From NCBI GenBank assembly GCA_022360095.1, contig JAKSDK010001037.1, positions 1-64,000 of the forward strand: 64,000 bases of DNA. The letters are read 5' to 3'. Positions 26,050 to 34,690 of this stretch are shown here, in pieces (position 1 is the stretch's first letter; every line of letters starts with the position of its first letter). The notes below the pieces were generated by a model. The model was not told the origin of the DNA. It saw only the letters and a list, made by a program, of their open reading frames with translations, and did not search any database. The position numbers were made by a program, and so were the translations under genes. This DNA is from Phycisphaerales bacterium. Lineage in GTDB: Bacteria; Planctomycetota; Phycisphaerae; UBA1845; UTPLA1.

Positions 26050-27840
26050 GTGCGGACGGTGGACGGCGTTTTTCTGCTTCGTGATGCGTCGAGCATTCTC
26101 CTGAAACCAGCACGGGATCCGCTTCTGGTCGGCGCTGCGAAAGGGCTCCGCAAACTGGTTCGGGTCCGGCCGGACCGATGCGGCGTCATCACATTGCAGC
26201 GCGACCCTCGCGGGCACGGCGATCAATCCTATTCCTTGAAAATACGCTCCGATCGGATTCACTTGCAAGCTTCCGGTGAGGCGGGTTTTCGTTACGGCCT
26301 CCTGACCTTGACGCAATTGATCCGTGCGAATCGTCCGGGAATCCAGGCGATGGACATCGAAGACTGGCCTGATTTTCCGGTTCGCGGCGTCATGCTCGAC
26401 ATTAGCCGGGACAAGGTCCCGACGCTCGGCACACTGAAACGATTGATCGAAATGTTGGCCGGATGGAAGATCAATCAACTTCAGCTTTACATGGAACACA
26501 CCTTCGCCTACACGGGACACGAAGAGGTTTGGCGCGGCGCATCCCCCCTGACCGGTTCGCAAGCTCGGGAGCTTGATCGGCTTTGCCACGGTCATGGCAT
26601 TGAACTCGTCCCCAATCAAAACTCTTTCGGTCATATGGAGCGGTGGCTGAAACACCGTCGATATGCTCGATTGGCCGAGTGTACGGGGCCTTGGAAAACG
26701 CCATGGGGTGAAGTGCGGCGCAAGCCGTCAACGCTGAATCCTCTGCATCGAGACTCAGCTCGGCTCGTGTCTTCGCTTTATGACCAGTTGTTACCGAATT
26801 TTTCAAGCAAACGGCTCAACGTCGGTTGTGATGAGCCCTGGGAAATCGGTCAGGGTCGAAGTCGCGGCGCATGCGAAAGGCAGGGTGCGGGGCGTGTGTA
26901 TTTCGATTACCTCATGAAGATTCGACGTGCCGCCGGCCGGCATGGATCTCGCATATTGTGCTGGAGCGACTGGATTTTCAAATATCCTGACTTGATTCAG
27001 GAATTGCCCGACGATGTGACACCCTTGGTCTGGGGCTACGAAGCAGACCATCCCTTCGACCGTCAATGTGCTCGCCTACGCTCACAAGATTTGAACTATT
27101 ACGTTTGCCCGGGCACTTCCAGCTGGTGCAGCTTCGGTGGACGGACGCGAAACTGTCTGGCGAATCTGCGTAATGCTGCGATGCAGGGGCGGCGGCATCG
27201 AGCGGAAGGGTATCTCATCACGGATTGGGGCGATTACGGGCATCGTCAATACCTGCCGGTCAGCTATGCCGGTTTCTTGTACGGCGCAGCCTTGGCGTGG
27301 TGCGCGAAGACGAACGTCAATTTGGACGTGGCGTCGGAACTCAGCCGTCATGTTTTCGAGGACCCTACGGGAATATCAGGGCAAGTATGGCTCGACGCAG
27401 GGCGTGTGCCCGATTTGTCGGGCGTTGTTTTGAACAATCGCTCACTTCTGTTTGCTTGTATGCAGGCGTCGCTCGGTGACGTGTCCAGCGTAGAAGGACT
27501 TGCTGCGGGAAAAGCGGAACGCATGGCGAAGCGTATCGCCGAGCTCAAGTCCGCGGTTTCGAAGGCCCGATTCGGCGGCGTGGATCGAGGTTTGGTCAAG
27601 GAGGAGTTGCGGGTCACGCTTGCGGTGATGAACCACGCATGTCAAAGGGCGCAGTACAATGTGGCCGGGCGAACAGGCGGGCCCATGCGCATCAGCGTTC
27701 GTCGGCTAGAGGCCGACCTGGAGCGATTGACCGAGCGCCATCGCGCGGTGTGGCTCGCACGAAATCGGAGGGGAGGGCTGGCCTCCAGTGTCGGGTATTA
27801 CGAGCGGAATCTAAAGGAATATCAGGCACTCACCAGGTGA
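26050..27840 (+). CDS. GH20-family beta-N-acetylhexosaminidase-like protein
   Basis: 596 residues from GTG 26050. A GH20b-like domain (residues 1-105) precedes a TIM barrel with GVMLDISRDKVP, ELVPNQNSFGHMERWL, and the catalytic pair D261-E262 in NVGCDEPWEIG. The family removes terminal N-acetylhexosamine with substrate-assisted catalysis. In the same frame the codons before the GTG, from ATT 25996, read AIRYSTVASSDHLIPKPRRV, which continues the conserved GH20 beginning (IPKP...). The nearest upstream stop is TGA 25990, so the real start is probably a non-ATG codon between 25996 and 26050 or an indel has occurred. No signal peptide is seen. It follows the GT2 and lipoprotein genes. Confidence 0.88.
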   Translation: MRTVDGVFLLRDASSILLKPARDPLLVGAAKGLRKLVRVRPDRCGVITLQRDPRGHGDQSYSLKIRSDRIHLQASGEAGFRYGLLTLTQLIRANRPGIQAMDIEDWPDFPVRGVMLDISRDKVPTLGTLKRLIEMLAGWKINQLQLYMEHTFAYTGHEEVWRGASPLTGSQARELDRLCHGHGIELVPNQNSFGHMERWLKHRRYARLAECTGPWKTPWGEVRRKPSTLNPLHRDSARLVSSLYDQLLPNFSSKRLNVGCDEPWEIGQGRSRGACERQGAGRVYFDYLMKIRRAAGRHGSRILCWSDWIFKYPDLIQELPDDVTPLVWGYEADHPFDRQCARLRSQDLNYYVCPGTSSWCSFGGRTRNCLANLRNAAMQGRRHRAEGYLITDWGDYGHRQYLPVSYAGFLYGAALAWCAKTNVNLDVASELSRHVFEDPTGISGQVWLDAGRVPDLSGVVLNNRSLLFACMQASLGDVSSVEGLAAGKAERMAKRIAELKSAVSKARFGGVDRGLVKEELRVTLAVMNHACQRAQYNVAGRTGGPMRISVRRLEADLERLTERHRAVWLARNRRGGLASSVGYYERNLKEYQALTR

Positions 27841-27869
27841 ACCGGCGAAGTGAAGACGGAAGCGTTGTG

Positions 27870-28805
27870 TCAGCGTCGGCTAAGGCCGGCGAGTTTGCCG
27901 TCGTGCAGATCAACATCGGTTTTCACGGCGACCTGCATGTCATTGACCATATTGAGTAGCGTCTCCGGCGCAATCAGACCGCAACAAATGTAGGTCATGT
28001 CATTTTCATGCCATGCCAGGATCCAGGTGTCATCACACTGGGATACGCTGTGAATGAACGGGTTTTCCCGATCCGGCGTGGGCTTGTCCGGCACGTCGAT
28101 CGCATCCCAATGAAGAACACTGAAAAGGGAAAGCCGATTGCCGTTGCTGTAATCGACGTACATCGCGTGTGCGCCTACCTCATCTTTGCAACCGGCCGGA
28201 CAACAGAAGTTTGCGGATTCGAATTCGAAGCCGTAACCCGACAGGTCGGGGGCGATGGCAAGGAGTTGTCCGTCGTAGTGACGGCGAATGGCCCCGGCCA
28301 CCTTTTCGCGGTTGTTCGGAAGGTTGTCATGGTGATGTCCCGGGCCTTCACATTTTCGCGTGCACGAAAAGTGGAGTTTTCTGACATTCAAGGCCGTGTT
28401 CTGGGCCAATTGTTTCTCTGAGTTGATCGTATTCCCAAAGGGATTGCTTGTAGACGTTCCCCATGGGCCGATGTACCAGGCTCCGGTCACGATGAGCGTG
28501 ATGCAGGCAGCCAGGGCGGCGACCCGAAGAACGCGATTCCGGATGCCCCACGAGTGTTCGGTTTCATCGAACCTGATCGGGCGACCGAGTTGAATGGCTT
28601 TCCTGACACGACCTTCCAGAAGGGGCGGCACCTTGATCTGCTCGGCGCTGAAGCGGAGCTTACTCCGAACAGCCTGATGCTCGTTCACGATTTTGCTGCA
28701 CGCTGGACACATCTTGAGATGGTCCAGCACTTCGCAGTTGGCCTGAACACCAATTTGGCCGTCTGCGAAGGCAAACAAGTATTTTCTGACCGTTTTGCAG
28801 TTCAT
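27870..28805 (-). CDS. Zinc-finger anti-sigma factor (transmembrane)
   Basis: 311 residues. The N-terminus has the zf-HC2/ZAS pattern of anti-sigma factors (H-L-K-M-C-P-A-C near residues 29-36), a Lys/Arg-rich stretch, then one transmembrane helix (about 93-112, VLRVAALAACITLIVTGAWY) and a 190-residue extracytoplasmic domain. That domain has several Cys (FSCTRKCEG, ANFCCPAGCKD) that may bind metal or sense redox state. It starts 9 bases after the ECF sigma stop, so the two are cotranscribed; the usual role is to hold the sigma factor at the membrane until a signal arrives. Confidence 0.85.
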   Translation of the reverse strand: MNCKTVRKYLFAFADGQIGVQANCEVLDHLKMCPACSKIVNEHQAVRSKLRFSAEQIKVPPLLEGRVRKAIQLGRPIRFDETEHSWGIRNRVLRVAALAACITLIVTGAWYIGPWGTSTSNPFGNTINSEKQLAQNTALNVRKLHFSCTRKCEGPGHHHDNLPNNREKVAGAIRRHYDGQLLAIAPDLSGYGFEFESANFCCPAGCKDEVGAHAMYVDYSNGNRLSLFSVLHWDAIDVPDKPTPDRENPFIHSVSQCDDTWILAWHENDMTYICCGLIAPETLLNMVNDMQVAVKTDVDLHDGKLAGLSRR

Positions 28806-28814
28806 CCTATCGCC

Positions 28815-29378
28815 TCAGGCTTGCCTCGTCTTGATTCTGCGTTCTCTGGCGAATTCATTCAGCGCTTCACCCAACTGTTGTCTTGCTCGATACAAACGGC
28901 TCATGACAGTTCCCAAGGGGCACTTCACGGCGTGTGCGATTTCTTTGTAACTCAACCCGCTGACTGCCCAAAGCAGCAGCACCGATCGGTATTCTGCAGA
29001 AAGGGCCAGCACGGCGTCCTTGAGTTCTTCGTCGAACTGTTCCCAGTCCACGTCCTCCGGATTGAAAGAGGGCAACGGCTGCTGTTCGAGTTCGATCGCA
29101 ATGTCTTCCAGGCTTAAGTCGTCCAGCAATGACGGGGCCCTGACCGTTTGCCCGCAACGGGTATAAAATACATTGTGCAAGATTCGCAATAGCCACGGTT
29201 TTGCCCCGTATTCGCGAAGCTCAAACTTCCCAAAAGCGCGGTGGGCCCGAAGGAACGTTTCCTGGACCAAGTCCTCGGCCTCGTGTGGATCACCGGTCAG
29301 TTTCATGGCCATGCGATACACGAGATCGAGGTGACATAGCACCGTCTCTTCAAACCTCCGTGTGATCTTTTGGGTCAT
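28815..29378 (-). CDS. ECF RNA polymerase sigma factor
   Basis: 187 residues with region 2 (LDLVYRMAMKLTGDPHEAEDLVQETFLRAHRAF, then KPWLLRILHNVFYT) and region 4 (LKDAVLALSAEYRSVLLLWAVSGLSYKEIAHAVKCPLGTVMSRLYRARQQL). It directs transcription of an envelope-linked regulon together with the anti-sigma gene just behind it (9-base gap). Its own promoter motif was not recognised. It is not closely similar to the sigma factors at 17707 or 41217. Confidence 0.93.
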   Translation of the reverse strand: MTQKITRRFEETVLCHLDLVYRMAMKLTGDPHEAEDLVQETFLRAHRAFGKFELREYGAKPWLLRILHNVFYTRCGQTVRAPSLLDDLSLEDIAIELEQQPLPSFNPEDVDWEQFDEELKDAVLALSAEYRSVLLLWAVSGLSYKEIAHAVKCPLGTVMSRLYRARQQLGEALNEFARERRIKTRQA

Positions 29379-29620
29379 CGGCTCCCCAAGGCTGGCCGGA
29401 TTTAGCCATTCTTGCTTCTATTTGACGGAACATTTTCCATTCGACATTTATTCCTGCAATAAATTAGTGCGGATGTCGAGGCGGAAAGTCAACCCCTGAG
29501 GTCGCAAAAATTGCCCGATAATCGAGCCGTTGTGGACCAGGGCGTCGGCGAATAGCATGCTGCATGGTTTGGGGCCGATCGCGGTTTCTCAAGGCTCTAG
29601 CAGTACTTACGGATGAAACG

Positions 29621-31123
29621 ATGGCGGATCAGTATTTCCAGGATCGACAGACCAAGCGGGACCGGTTACGCGAAATGGGCTTTGACCCCTATGGCGCTCG
29701 TTTTGAGGGCGTGACCGTCAATTCGGACATACGGACTCGGGTCGAGAATCACGGCCTCGAAGCAGGTCAGGGTGACGAGAGCCAAACCGTCCGGGCGGCC
29801 GGGCGGATCGTGCTCCGACGGGTGATGGGGAGGCTGGCTTTTCTGACGCTGCGAGATTCCACGGCCGATCTTCAGATCGGTTTGTCCAAGCAGGTCGTCG
29901 GCGATGAAGCCTGGAAAGTCATCAAGATCCTGGACTTGGGTGACATCATCGGCGTGGACGGTTACCTGGGACGAACCAAGACCGGCGAGATCACCGTTTG
30001 GGGGACCGAGTTTGCCGTGTTGTGCAAGAGTTTGCGCCCGCCGCCGGAGAAATGGCACGGTCTGACGGACGTCGATCTTCGCTATCGCCAACGATACATC
30101 GATCTATTTTCCAACGTCGACGTCATGCAGACGTTCAAGGCGAGGAGCCGGATGATCGACGCGATCCGGGCCTACATGCGCGGCCTGGAGTTTCTGGAAG
30201 TGGAAACGCCGATGTTGCAGCCCATCTACGGCGGAGCCGCGGCTCGTCCGTTCACGACTCATCACAACACGCTCGACATCGAGTTGTTTCTGCGGATCTC
30301 GCCGGAATTGTATTTGAAGCGTCTGCTGGTCGGCGGGATGGAGCGGGTTTTCGAGATCAATCGCAACTTCCGCAACGAGGGGATCAGCACGCAGCACAAC
30401 CCCGAGTTCACGATGCTGGAATGCTACCAGGCCTATGGTGATCTCAGCGACATGATGAACATCGTCGAGGGGATGTTTACGAGTTGCATCGAAGTGATCG
30501 GCGGAGGTTACAAGCGCAAGTTCAAGGATCTCGACCTGGATTTCACACCACCGTGGCCGCGGCGGCAATACGCCGAGTTGCTTCGCGAGTATGCCGGTGT
30601 GGATCTCAACGATGGCGAGGCCGTGCGCAAAAAGGCGGCCACGCTTGGTATCGAGAATGCCAAGGCCGACGACGCCGTCGTGGCGAACAAGCTCTTCGAG
30701 GCGACGGTAGAAGACAAGCTTGTTCAGCCGACGTTTGTGACGGAGTATCCCGCGGCGATTTGCCCCTTGACGCGCAGAAAGCCGGGGGATCCTTCGTTGG
30801 CCCTTCGGTTTGAGGCGATGGTCGCGGGCATGGAAATCGCCAATGCCTATACCGAATTAAACGATCCGGAAGTTCAACGCGAGAATCTCGGTGCCCAGCT
30901 TCAAGGTGAAGGGGACGAGACCATGCGGGTTATGGACGAGGATTTTTTGAACGCTTTGGAACACGGGATGCCGCCGGCGGGCGGACTTGGTGTCGGGATC
31001 GATCGGCTGGTGATGCTATTGACGAACTCATCCAGCATTCGGGATGTGATCTTGTTTCCCGTACAGCGGCCGCAGGCCAAAGAAGGGGCGGAGGGGTCGA
31101 GGGGTCGAGGGGCCGAGGAATAA
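29621..31123 (+). CDS. lysS: Lysyl-tRNA synthetase (class II)
   Basis: 500 residues from ATG 29621. The N-terminal OB fold binds the anticodon (VRAAGRIVLRRVMGRLAFLTLRD). The class II core shows motif 1 (EFLEVETPMLQPIYGGAAARPF), motif 2 (VFEINRNFRNEGISTQHNPEF) and motif 3 (GLGVGIDRLVMLLT). The enzyme charges tRNA(Lys). The frame continues to 29564 but the extra 19 residues are not typical. The last 16 residues come from an Arg/Glu-rich low-complexity stretch GAEGSRGRGAEE past the usual end (FPVQRP). Confidence 0.96.
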   Translation: MADQYFQDRQTKRDRLREMGFDPYGARFEGVTVNSDIRTRVENHGLEAGQGDESQTVRAAGRIVLRRVMGRLAFLTLRDSTADLQIGLSKQVVGDEAWKVIKILDLGDIIGVDGYLGRTKTGEITVWGTEFAVLCKSLRPPPEKWHGLTDVDLRYRQRYIDLFSNVDVMQTFKARSRMIDAIRAYMRGLEFLEVETPMLQPIYGGAAARPFTTHHNTLDIELFLRISPELYLKRLLVGGMERVFEINRNFRNEGISTQHNPEFTMLECYQAYGDLSDMMNIVEGMFTSCIEVIGGGYKRKFKDLDLDFTPPWPRRQYAELLREYAGVDLNDGEAVRKKAATLGIENAKADDAVVANKLFEATVEDKLVQPTFVTEYPAAICPLTRRKPGDPSLALRFEAMVAGMEIANAYTELNDPEVQRENLGAQLQGEGDETMRVMDEDFLNALEHGMPPAGGLGVGIDRLVMLLTNSSSIRDVILFPVQRPQAKEGAEGSRGRGAEE

Positions 31124-31152
31124 AGCAACGTTTTCTTGATCCGCCGCAATGT

Positions 31153-31509
31153 CTATTGCTTTTTCAACGTTTGCTTCTGTCCGTCTTTTGTGATGTCGAG
31201 CGTATTCATGAAAGAATTGTAGAACGCGGAATAGACGCGATCATTTCTGCCGACCTGCATGAGTTTGAGGCTGAAACCATCGAACTCGTACTTGCCGGCG
31301 ATTCGCCTCGGATCACCGCCCTTTTTCATGGCCGAGCCGGTGTACGTGCCGTCGTCCTTGAATTCCACCGCCCGAATATAAAAGCTCGCGTCCTCAGGAA
31401 TCTTGTCAGATTTCCAGTTTCCGACCAACATGGAGCTGCATCCGCTCAGGAGCGAAGTCATGCCGAAAACGAACAGGAGTTTGACGGTGGCGTGTGAACA
31501 TCTTTGCAT
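31153..31509 (-). CDS. Small lipoprotein of unknown function
   Basis: 118 residues with a clear lipoprotein signal: hydrophobic LLFVFGMTSLLSGC, where L-S-G-C is the lipobox. The mature part is about 90 residues with beta-strand-like alternation (GNWKSDKIPEDA, FKDDGTYTGS, IAGKYEFDGFSLKL), similar in style to META/lipocalin-like small envelope proteins. It is convergent with lysS and divergent from infA. No partner can be named. Confidence 0.65.
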   Translation of the reverse strand: MQRCSHATVKLLFVFGMTSLLSGCSSMLVGNWKSDKIPEDASFYIRAVEFKDDGTYTGSAMKKGGDPRRIAGKYEFDGFSLKLMQVGRNDRVYSAFYNSFMNTLDITKDGQKQTLKKQ

Positions 31510-31704
31510 GATCAGGGCCTCGCAAGTTCGATTCTAACCTGTAGATAGAAGATCATTCGCTTGAGGACGGTAACTCGCCGTAGGAACGGTGTCAAGCAAC
31601 ACGCCGGAGCCGGATGAGCTTGTGAAAAGGCGAGGTGGAGGGTAGCATCTTTATCTGGAAAATGACGAATGGTAGTCGAAAAAGATAGTCAGTTTAGGAA
31701 CCCT

Positions 31705-31929
31705 ATGGCGAATCCAGACAAGATCGAAGTCGAAGCCGACGTGGTCCAGGCTCTGCCGAACACAATGTTTCGGCTGGAGTTCGAACATGAAGGCAAAACA
31801 CACCAGGTTTTGGGGCACATCTCAGGCCGGCTCCGAAAGAATTTCATCCGTATCCTCCCCGGCGACCGCGTTCGCGTGGAACTGAGCCCTTATGATCTGA
31901 CGCGAGGGCGGATCACGCGCCGTCTCTAA
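31705..31929 (+). CDS. infA: Translation initiation factor IF-1
   Basis: 74 residues, an S1-like OB fold binding the ribosomal A site with IF-2 and IF-3. It matches the conserved IF-1 pattern: [26 protein letters not shown], then [39 protein letters not shown] 31705 has AGGAA 4 bases upstream; the frame continues back to 31669 but the extra 12 residues are not seen in the family. It is not in a ribosomal-protein cluster here. Confidence 0.96.
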   Translation: MANPDKIEVEADVVQALPNTMFRLEFEHEGKTHQVLGHISGRLRKNFIRILPGDRVRVELSPYDLTRGRITRRL

Positions 31930-31952
31930 TTCGCATTTCTCTTATGACTCTT

Positions 31953-32642
31953 TTATGACTCTTTGTTGGATTCGCCCCCGACGATGCGGCGAATCTCGTT
32001 CAGGCTCTCGGCGGGATTGGCGTGCCCATAAATTCCTGATGAGACGACGAGAATGTCCGCGCCGGCTTCCACCAATCGAGAAGCGTTGTCCGCTTTCACG
32101 CCGCCGTCCACGGTGATGGTGGCGGATGAACGCATTCTGTCAATGCGTCCGCGCAGGTCCGCAACTCTGTTGAAGGTGTAATCAAGTAACCGCTGGCCGG
32201 AAAAACCCGGGGCGATCCCCATGAGGCAGACGTTGTCAACGTAGGGCAACAGCGGTTCGACCGCGATGACGGGCGTTTCGGGATTCAACGCGATACCAGG
32301 TTTGACGCCCTGGCGATCGATGGCCTGAACCACGCCCATTGCCCGACGGCTCGCCTCGATATGGAAGAGCATCCGGAAGTGACCACAGCCTTCCATACGC
32401 ACGACCCAGTCTTCCGGCCGGCTGACCATCAAATGCACTTCCACTGGAAGCTTCGTGACCTCGCACGTGCGGCGGACAACCTCCTCGCCGAAACTGATTG
32501 TTGGAACGAAATGGCCGTCGGAGACGTCGAGTGATACGATGTCAGAGCCCGCGTCCTCGGCGATTTTTATTGCGTTGGACAGATTGAGTGCATCACCGGC
32601 GAGAATTGAGCCGGCGAGCTGAAGTGATCTGGACGATGGCAT
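31953..32642 (-). CDS. rpe: Ribulose-phosphate 3-epimerase
   Basis: 229 residues, a metal-dependent TIM barrel that interconverts ribulose-5-phosphate and xylulose-5-phosphate in the pentose-phosphate pathway. Visible: LDVSDGHFVPTISFG (metal-binding Asp/His), VHLMVSRPEDWV, GIAPGFSGQ (usually NPGFGGQ, so one position differs) and TVDGGVKADNA. It is transcribed alone, convergent with infA. Confidence 0.95.
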   Translation of the reverse strand: MPSSRSLQLAGSILAGDALNLSNAIKIAEDAGSDIVSLDVSDGHFVPTISFGEEVVRRTCEVTKLPVEVHLMVSRPEDWVVRMEGCGHFRMLFHIEASRRAMGVVQAIDRQGVKPGIALNPETPVIAVEPLLPYVDNVCLMGIAPGFSGQRLLDYTFNRVADLRGRIDRMRSSATITVDGGVKADNASRLVEAGADILVVSSGIYGHANPAESLNEIRRIVGGESNKES

Positions 32643-32762
32643 GTTTGCTTTCTTTCAGGGTGTTACGGATACGATCGGCGATATGGTAGCTGTCCGTGCG
32701 AGGATGTCCAGGCACCGTGCCTGCCCTCTTAATCAGCGCGATCGTTGACCGATAAAGAGAGT

Positions 32763-33047
32763 ATGTATTCGGTGAATCGGGATAGGTCGGCGGCGCCTTC
32801 CGGCTACATCATCGACATCGTCTCTTCGGTCGAGGCGGATGTCTCCGGTTTCGAGTCTGAGGATGCGACCAACGAAAGACCTTGGGTGGGGGTTCACTTT
32901 GAATGCTGCGGGGTCTACACGCGCGTATATCGTGACGCAGAAGCCCGACAATATGACGGCCGCTGCCCAAGGTGCGGGAGGCCGATCAAGATTGGCGTGG
33001 GGCCCCAGGGAATCCAAGCGAAGGTTCTTCGAGCTCGGTTGATTTAG
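32763..33047 (+). CDS. Small zinc-ribbon-like protein of unknown function
   Basis: 94 residues. The mid and C-terminal part holds FECCGVYTRVYRDAEA then CPRCGRPIKIGVGPQGI: two paired-cysteine motifs (CC and CxxC) about 20 residues apart, giving a zinc-ribbon fold. ATG 32763 is preferred over TTG 32745. It resembles small conserved planctomycete proteins I have seen, but I cannot verify this here. It is followed by a 400-base gap, so it is probably monocistronic. A nucleic-acid or protein adaptor role is only a guess. Confidence 0.65.
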   Translation: MYSVNRDRSAAPSGYIIDIVSSVEADVSGFESEDATNERPWVGVHFECCGVYTRVYRDAEARQYDGRCPRCGRPIKIGVGPQGIQAKVLRARLI

Positions 33048-33465
33048 AGTGACAGAATCCGACGGATATCGGCTCGGTCTCGGCGCGTAAAAAAAGCAGG
33101 GTGGGCCTGCCTCGCACTCAAGCCCACCCTAACACACACAACCGACCCCATTTCTGGGTTCGGCACGACTATGCTCACCAAGGATGAATCACCGCGATTC
33201 ACCGCTTGGGTTGTTCGCCATTCATATCTCCTCACGGTCGAAACCGTCGGCTCCGCTCCTTCGCGTCACCTTCTTCTGATCTACTTGTTGGGCAACCAGT
33301 GTGCCAATCGCTTTCGATGCTTTTGGTTAAGTAATGTAAGTGCATTGAAATAAGTGGATTACGCTTATTTGTTGATCTTGCATGTCCAGCTCAGCGTGCT
33401 GGAAATGTGGGGCTTTGCCCAGTTCCCAAAATGCACTTTTGGGTAATTCTGCTCAAAGAGGTGGT
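33048..33465. other. Intergenic region with two hairpins
   Basis: About 420 bases without a supportable gene. It holds a 9-bp hairpin at 33098-33130 (listed separately) and, just past the marR stop, a 7-bp perfect hairpin CCCAAAA/TTTTGGG at 33425-33443 that could end or attenuate the marR transcript but has no T run. Nothing else is recognised. Confidence 0.45.
33089..33130 (-). terminator. Hairpin with T run, probable terminator or dispersed element
   Basis: AGGGTGGGC (33098-33106) pairs with GCCCACCCT (33122-33130), and the minus strand then reads a seven-T run. It has the form of a leftward terminator, but the nearest minus-strand gene (marR-like) stops 335 bases away. GGGTGGGC/GCCCACCC pairs also look like common dispersed intergenic repeats. 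Confidence 0.4.
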
Positions 33466-33909
33466 CTATTTCTTCAGGAGCTGCTCTAAGACGACCAGAC
33501 CCTTCTCAAGTTTGTGGATGTCGGCGGTGTCCAGGCCCCCAAGCCATTCCACCAGCAGGTTGACTCGACGGCCTCGCCCCTGTTTCAACAGCCGGTGGCC
33601 TTTCGGCGTGGCGGCAATTCGTGTGGCACGCCCGTCACCGGGGTCCGGTTCGCGGCGGACCACGCCTTGGGATTCCAGTTGCTGCACGATGCGGGTCATG
33701 CTCGGTGGGCGGATTTGCTCCGCGGCAGCCAAATCTCCCAATCGGATCGGGCCCGCAAACACCACGACGGACAGGGCGGAGAGCTTGGGGGCGCTGAGTC
33801 CGGAGGCTTCGTCTACTCGGCGGAGACGGCGCAGGAGGTGAATGGCGGCGGAGTGAAGCCGATCGGCCACCTCGGCAGGCTTGGGATCAGATCTTGACTT
33901 GCTTGGCAT
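33466..33909 (-). CDS. MarR-family transcriptional regulator
   Basis: 147 residues, winged-helix. The DNA-binding region shows IRLGDLAAAEQIRPPSMTRIVQQLESQGVVRREPDPGDGRATRIAATPKGHRLLKQG, the MarR pattern (recognition helix and Asp/Arg wing motif DxRxxR). MarR proteins repress efflux or stress genes and are released by small aromatic ligands. A near-palindrome at 33923-33943 lies in the 60-base space to the divergent ankyrin gene and is the likely operator for both. Confidence 0.9.
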   Translation of the reverse strand: MPSKSRSDPKPAEVADRLHSAAIHLLRRLRRVDEASGLSAPKLSALSVVVFAGPIRLGDLAAAEQIRPPSMTRIVQQLESQGVVRREPDPGDGRATRIAATPKGHRLLKQGRGRRVNLLVEWLGGLDTADIHKLEKGLVVLEQLLKK

Positions 33910-33922
33910 GGTTCGCCTATAT

Positions 33923-33943
33923 TTAGTTAGCGCAGCTAATTAA
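33923..33943. promoter_or_regulatory. Likely MarR operator palindrome
   Basis: TTAGTTAGC GCA GCTAATTAA, a 9-bp inverted repeat with one mismatch and a 3-base centre, typical in size and base content for MarR proteins. It lies between the divergent marR-like and ankyrin genes, so it could control both. Confidence 0.6.
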
Positions 33944-33968
33944 ATGGTCCTGCAACAGGAGCGTGATT

Positions 33969-34628
33969 ATGAAAGCGACTGCCGATATTTTCGAGGCCGT
34001 CTCCACGGGAAACCTGGATCTTGCCAAGAAGTTTCTGAACGGTGAACCGGCCCTGGCGAATGCCCGTGACACGAGTGGGCTCTCTCCACTTATGCAGGCC
34101 CTTTACCGCCGACGGATGGACATCGTCGATGTGCTGCTGGCTGCCGGGGCGAAACTCGATGCCTTCGAGGCGGCCGCTCTTGGACGCGTGGAGGCCGTGA
34201 CCGAGATTCTGGACGCAAATCCGGGAACGGTCGACGCACGATCACCTGACGGATTCACGCTCCTACACCTGGCCGCTTTCTTTGGGCGTGACGACGTGGT
34301 CGGTTTGCTGTTGGAGCGTGGAGCGGCTGCAAACGCCGTTTCGCAAAATGCCATGTCCCTGACGGCGCTTCACAGCGCCGCATCGTGTGGCGCACGAGGC
34401 ATCATGGCAAGTCTCCTCGACCACGGGGCGGATCCGAATGCTCGTCAGCAGGGCGGTTGGACGGCGCTTCATGCCGTTGCCAAACATGGTGATTTGGAAG
34501 CCGTCGACATGCTGCTCGCAAGAGGCTCCGATCCGGCCGTTCCTAGCGACGATGGCAAAACGGCCCTGTCTCTGGCCACCGAGAGCGGGCATCAAGCGGT
34601 GGCCGAGCGTCTCAAGACCAATTCATAG
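33969..34628 (+). CDS. Ankyrin-repeat protein
   Basis: 219 residues, five to six ankyrin repeats and little else. Typical repeat cores are SGLSPLMQALYRRRMDIVDVLLAAG, DGFTLLHLAAFFGRDDVVGLLLERG, MSLTALHSAASCGARGIMASLLDHG and GGWTALHAVAKHGDLEAVDMLLARG. The family mediates protein-protein contacts; no catalytic part or signal peptide is present. ATG 33969 has AGGAG 7 bases upstream and is preferred over GTG 33963. Its partner, and how the divergent MarR controls it, are unknown. Confidence 0.85.
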   Translation: MKATADIFEAVSTGNLDLAKKFLNGEPALANARDTSGLSPLMQALYRRRMDIVDVLLAAGAKLDAFEAAALGRVEAVTEILDANPGTVDARSPDGFTLLHLAAFFGRDDVVGLLLERGAAANAVSQNAMSLTALHSAASCGARGIMASLLDHGADPNARQQGGWTALHAVAKHGDLEAVDMLLARGSDPAVPSDDGKTALSLATESGHQAVAERLKTNS

Positions 34629-34656
34629 GCCGGTTTTTTTGCGTTCTTCTTTCGGC

Positions 34657-34684
34657 TTGACATATAAGTGAATACTTATATAAT
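34657..34684 (+). promoter_or_regulatory. Consensus sigma70 promoter overlapping an ArsR-type operator
   Basis: Perfect TTGACA (34657-34662) and TATAAT (34679-34684) are separated by 16 bases. A perfect inverted repeat TATAAGT-GAAT-ACTTATA (34663-34680) fills the spacer, as expected for repression by the ArsR-family protein encoded directly downstream. The start point should fall near 34691, which is the GTG start codon, so the transcript may be leaderless. Confidence 0.85.
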
Positions 34685-34690
34685 AGGGGC

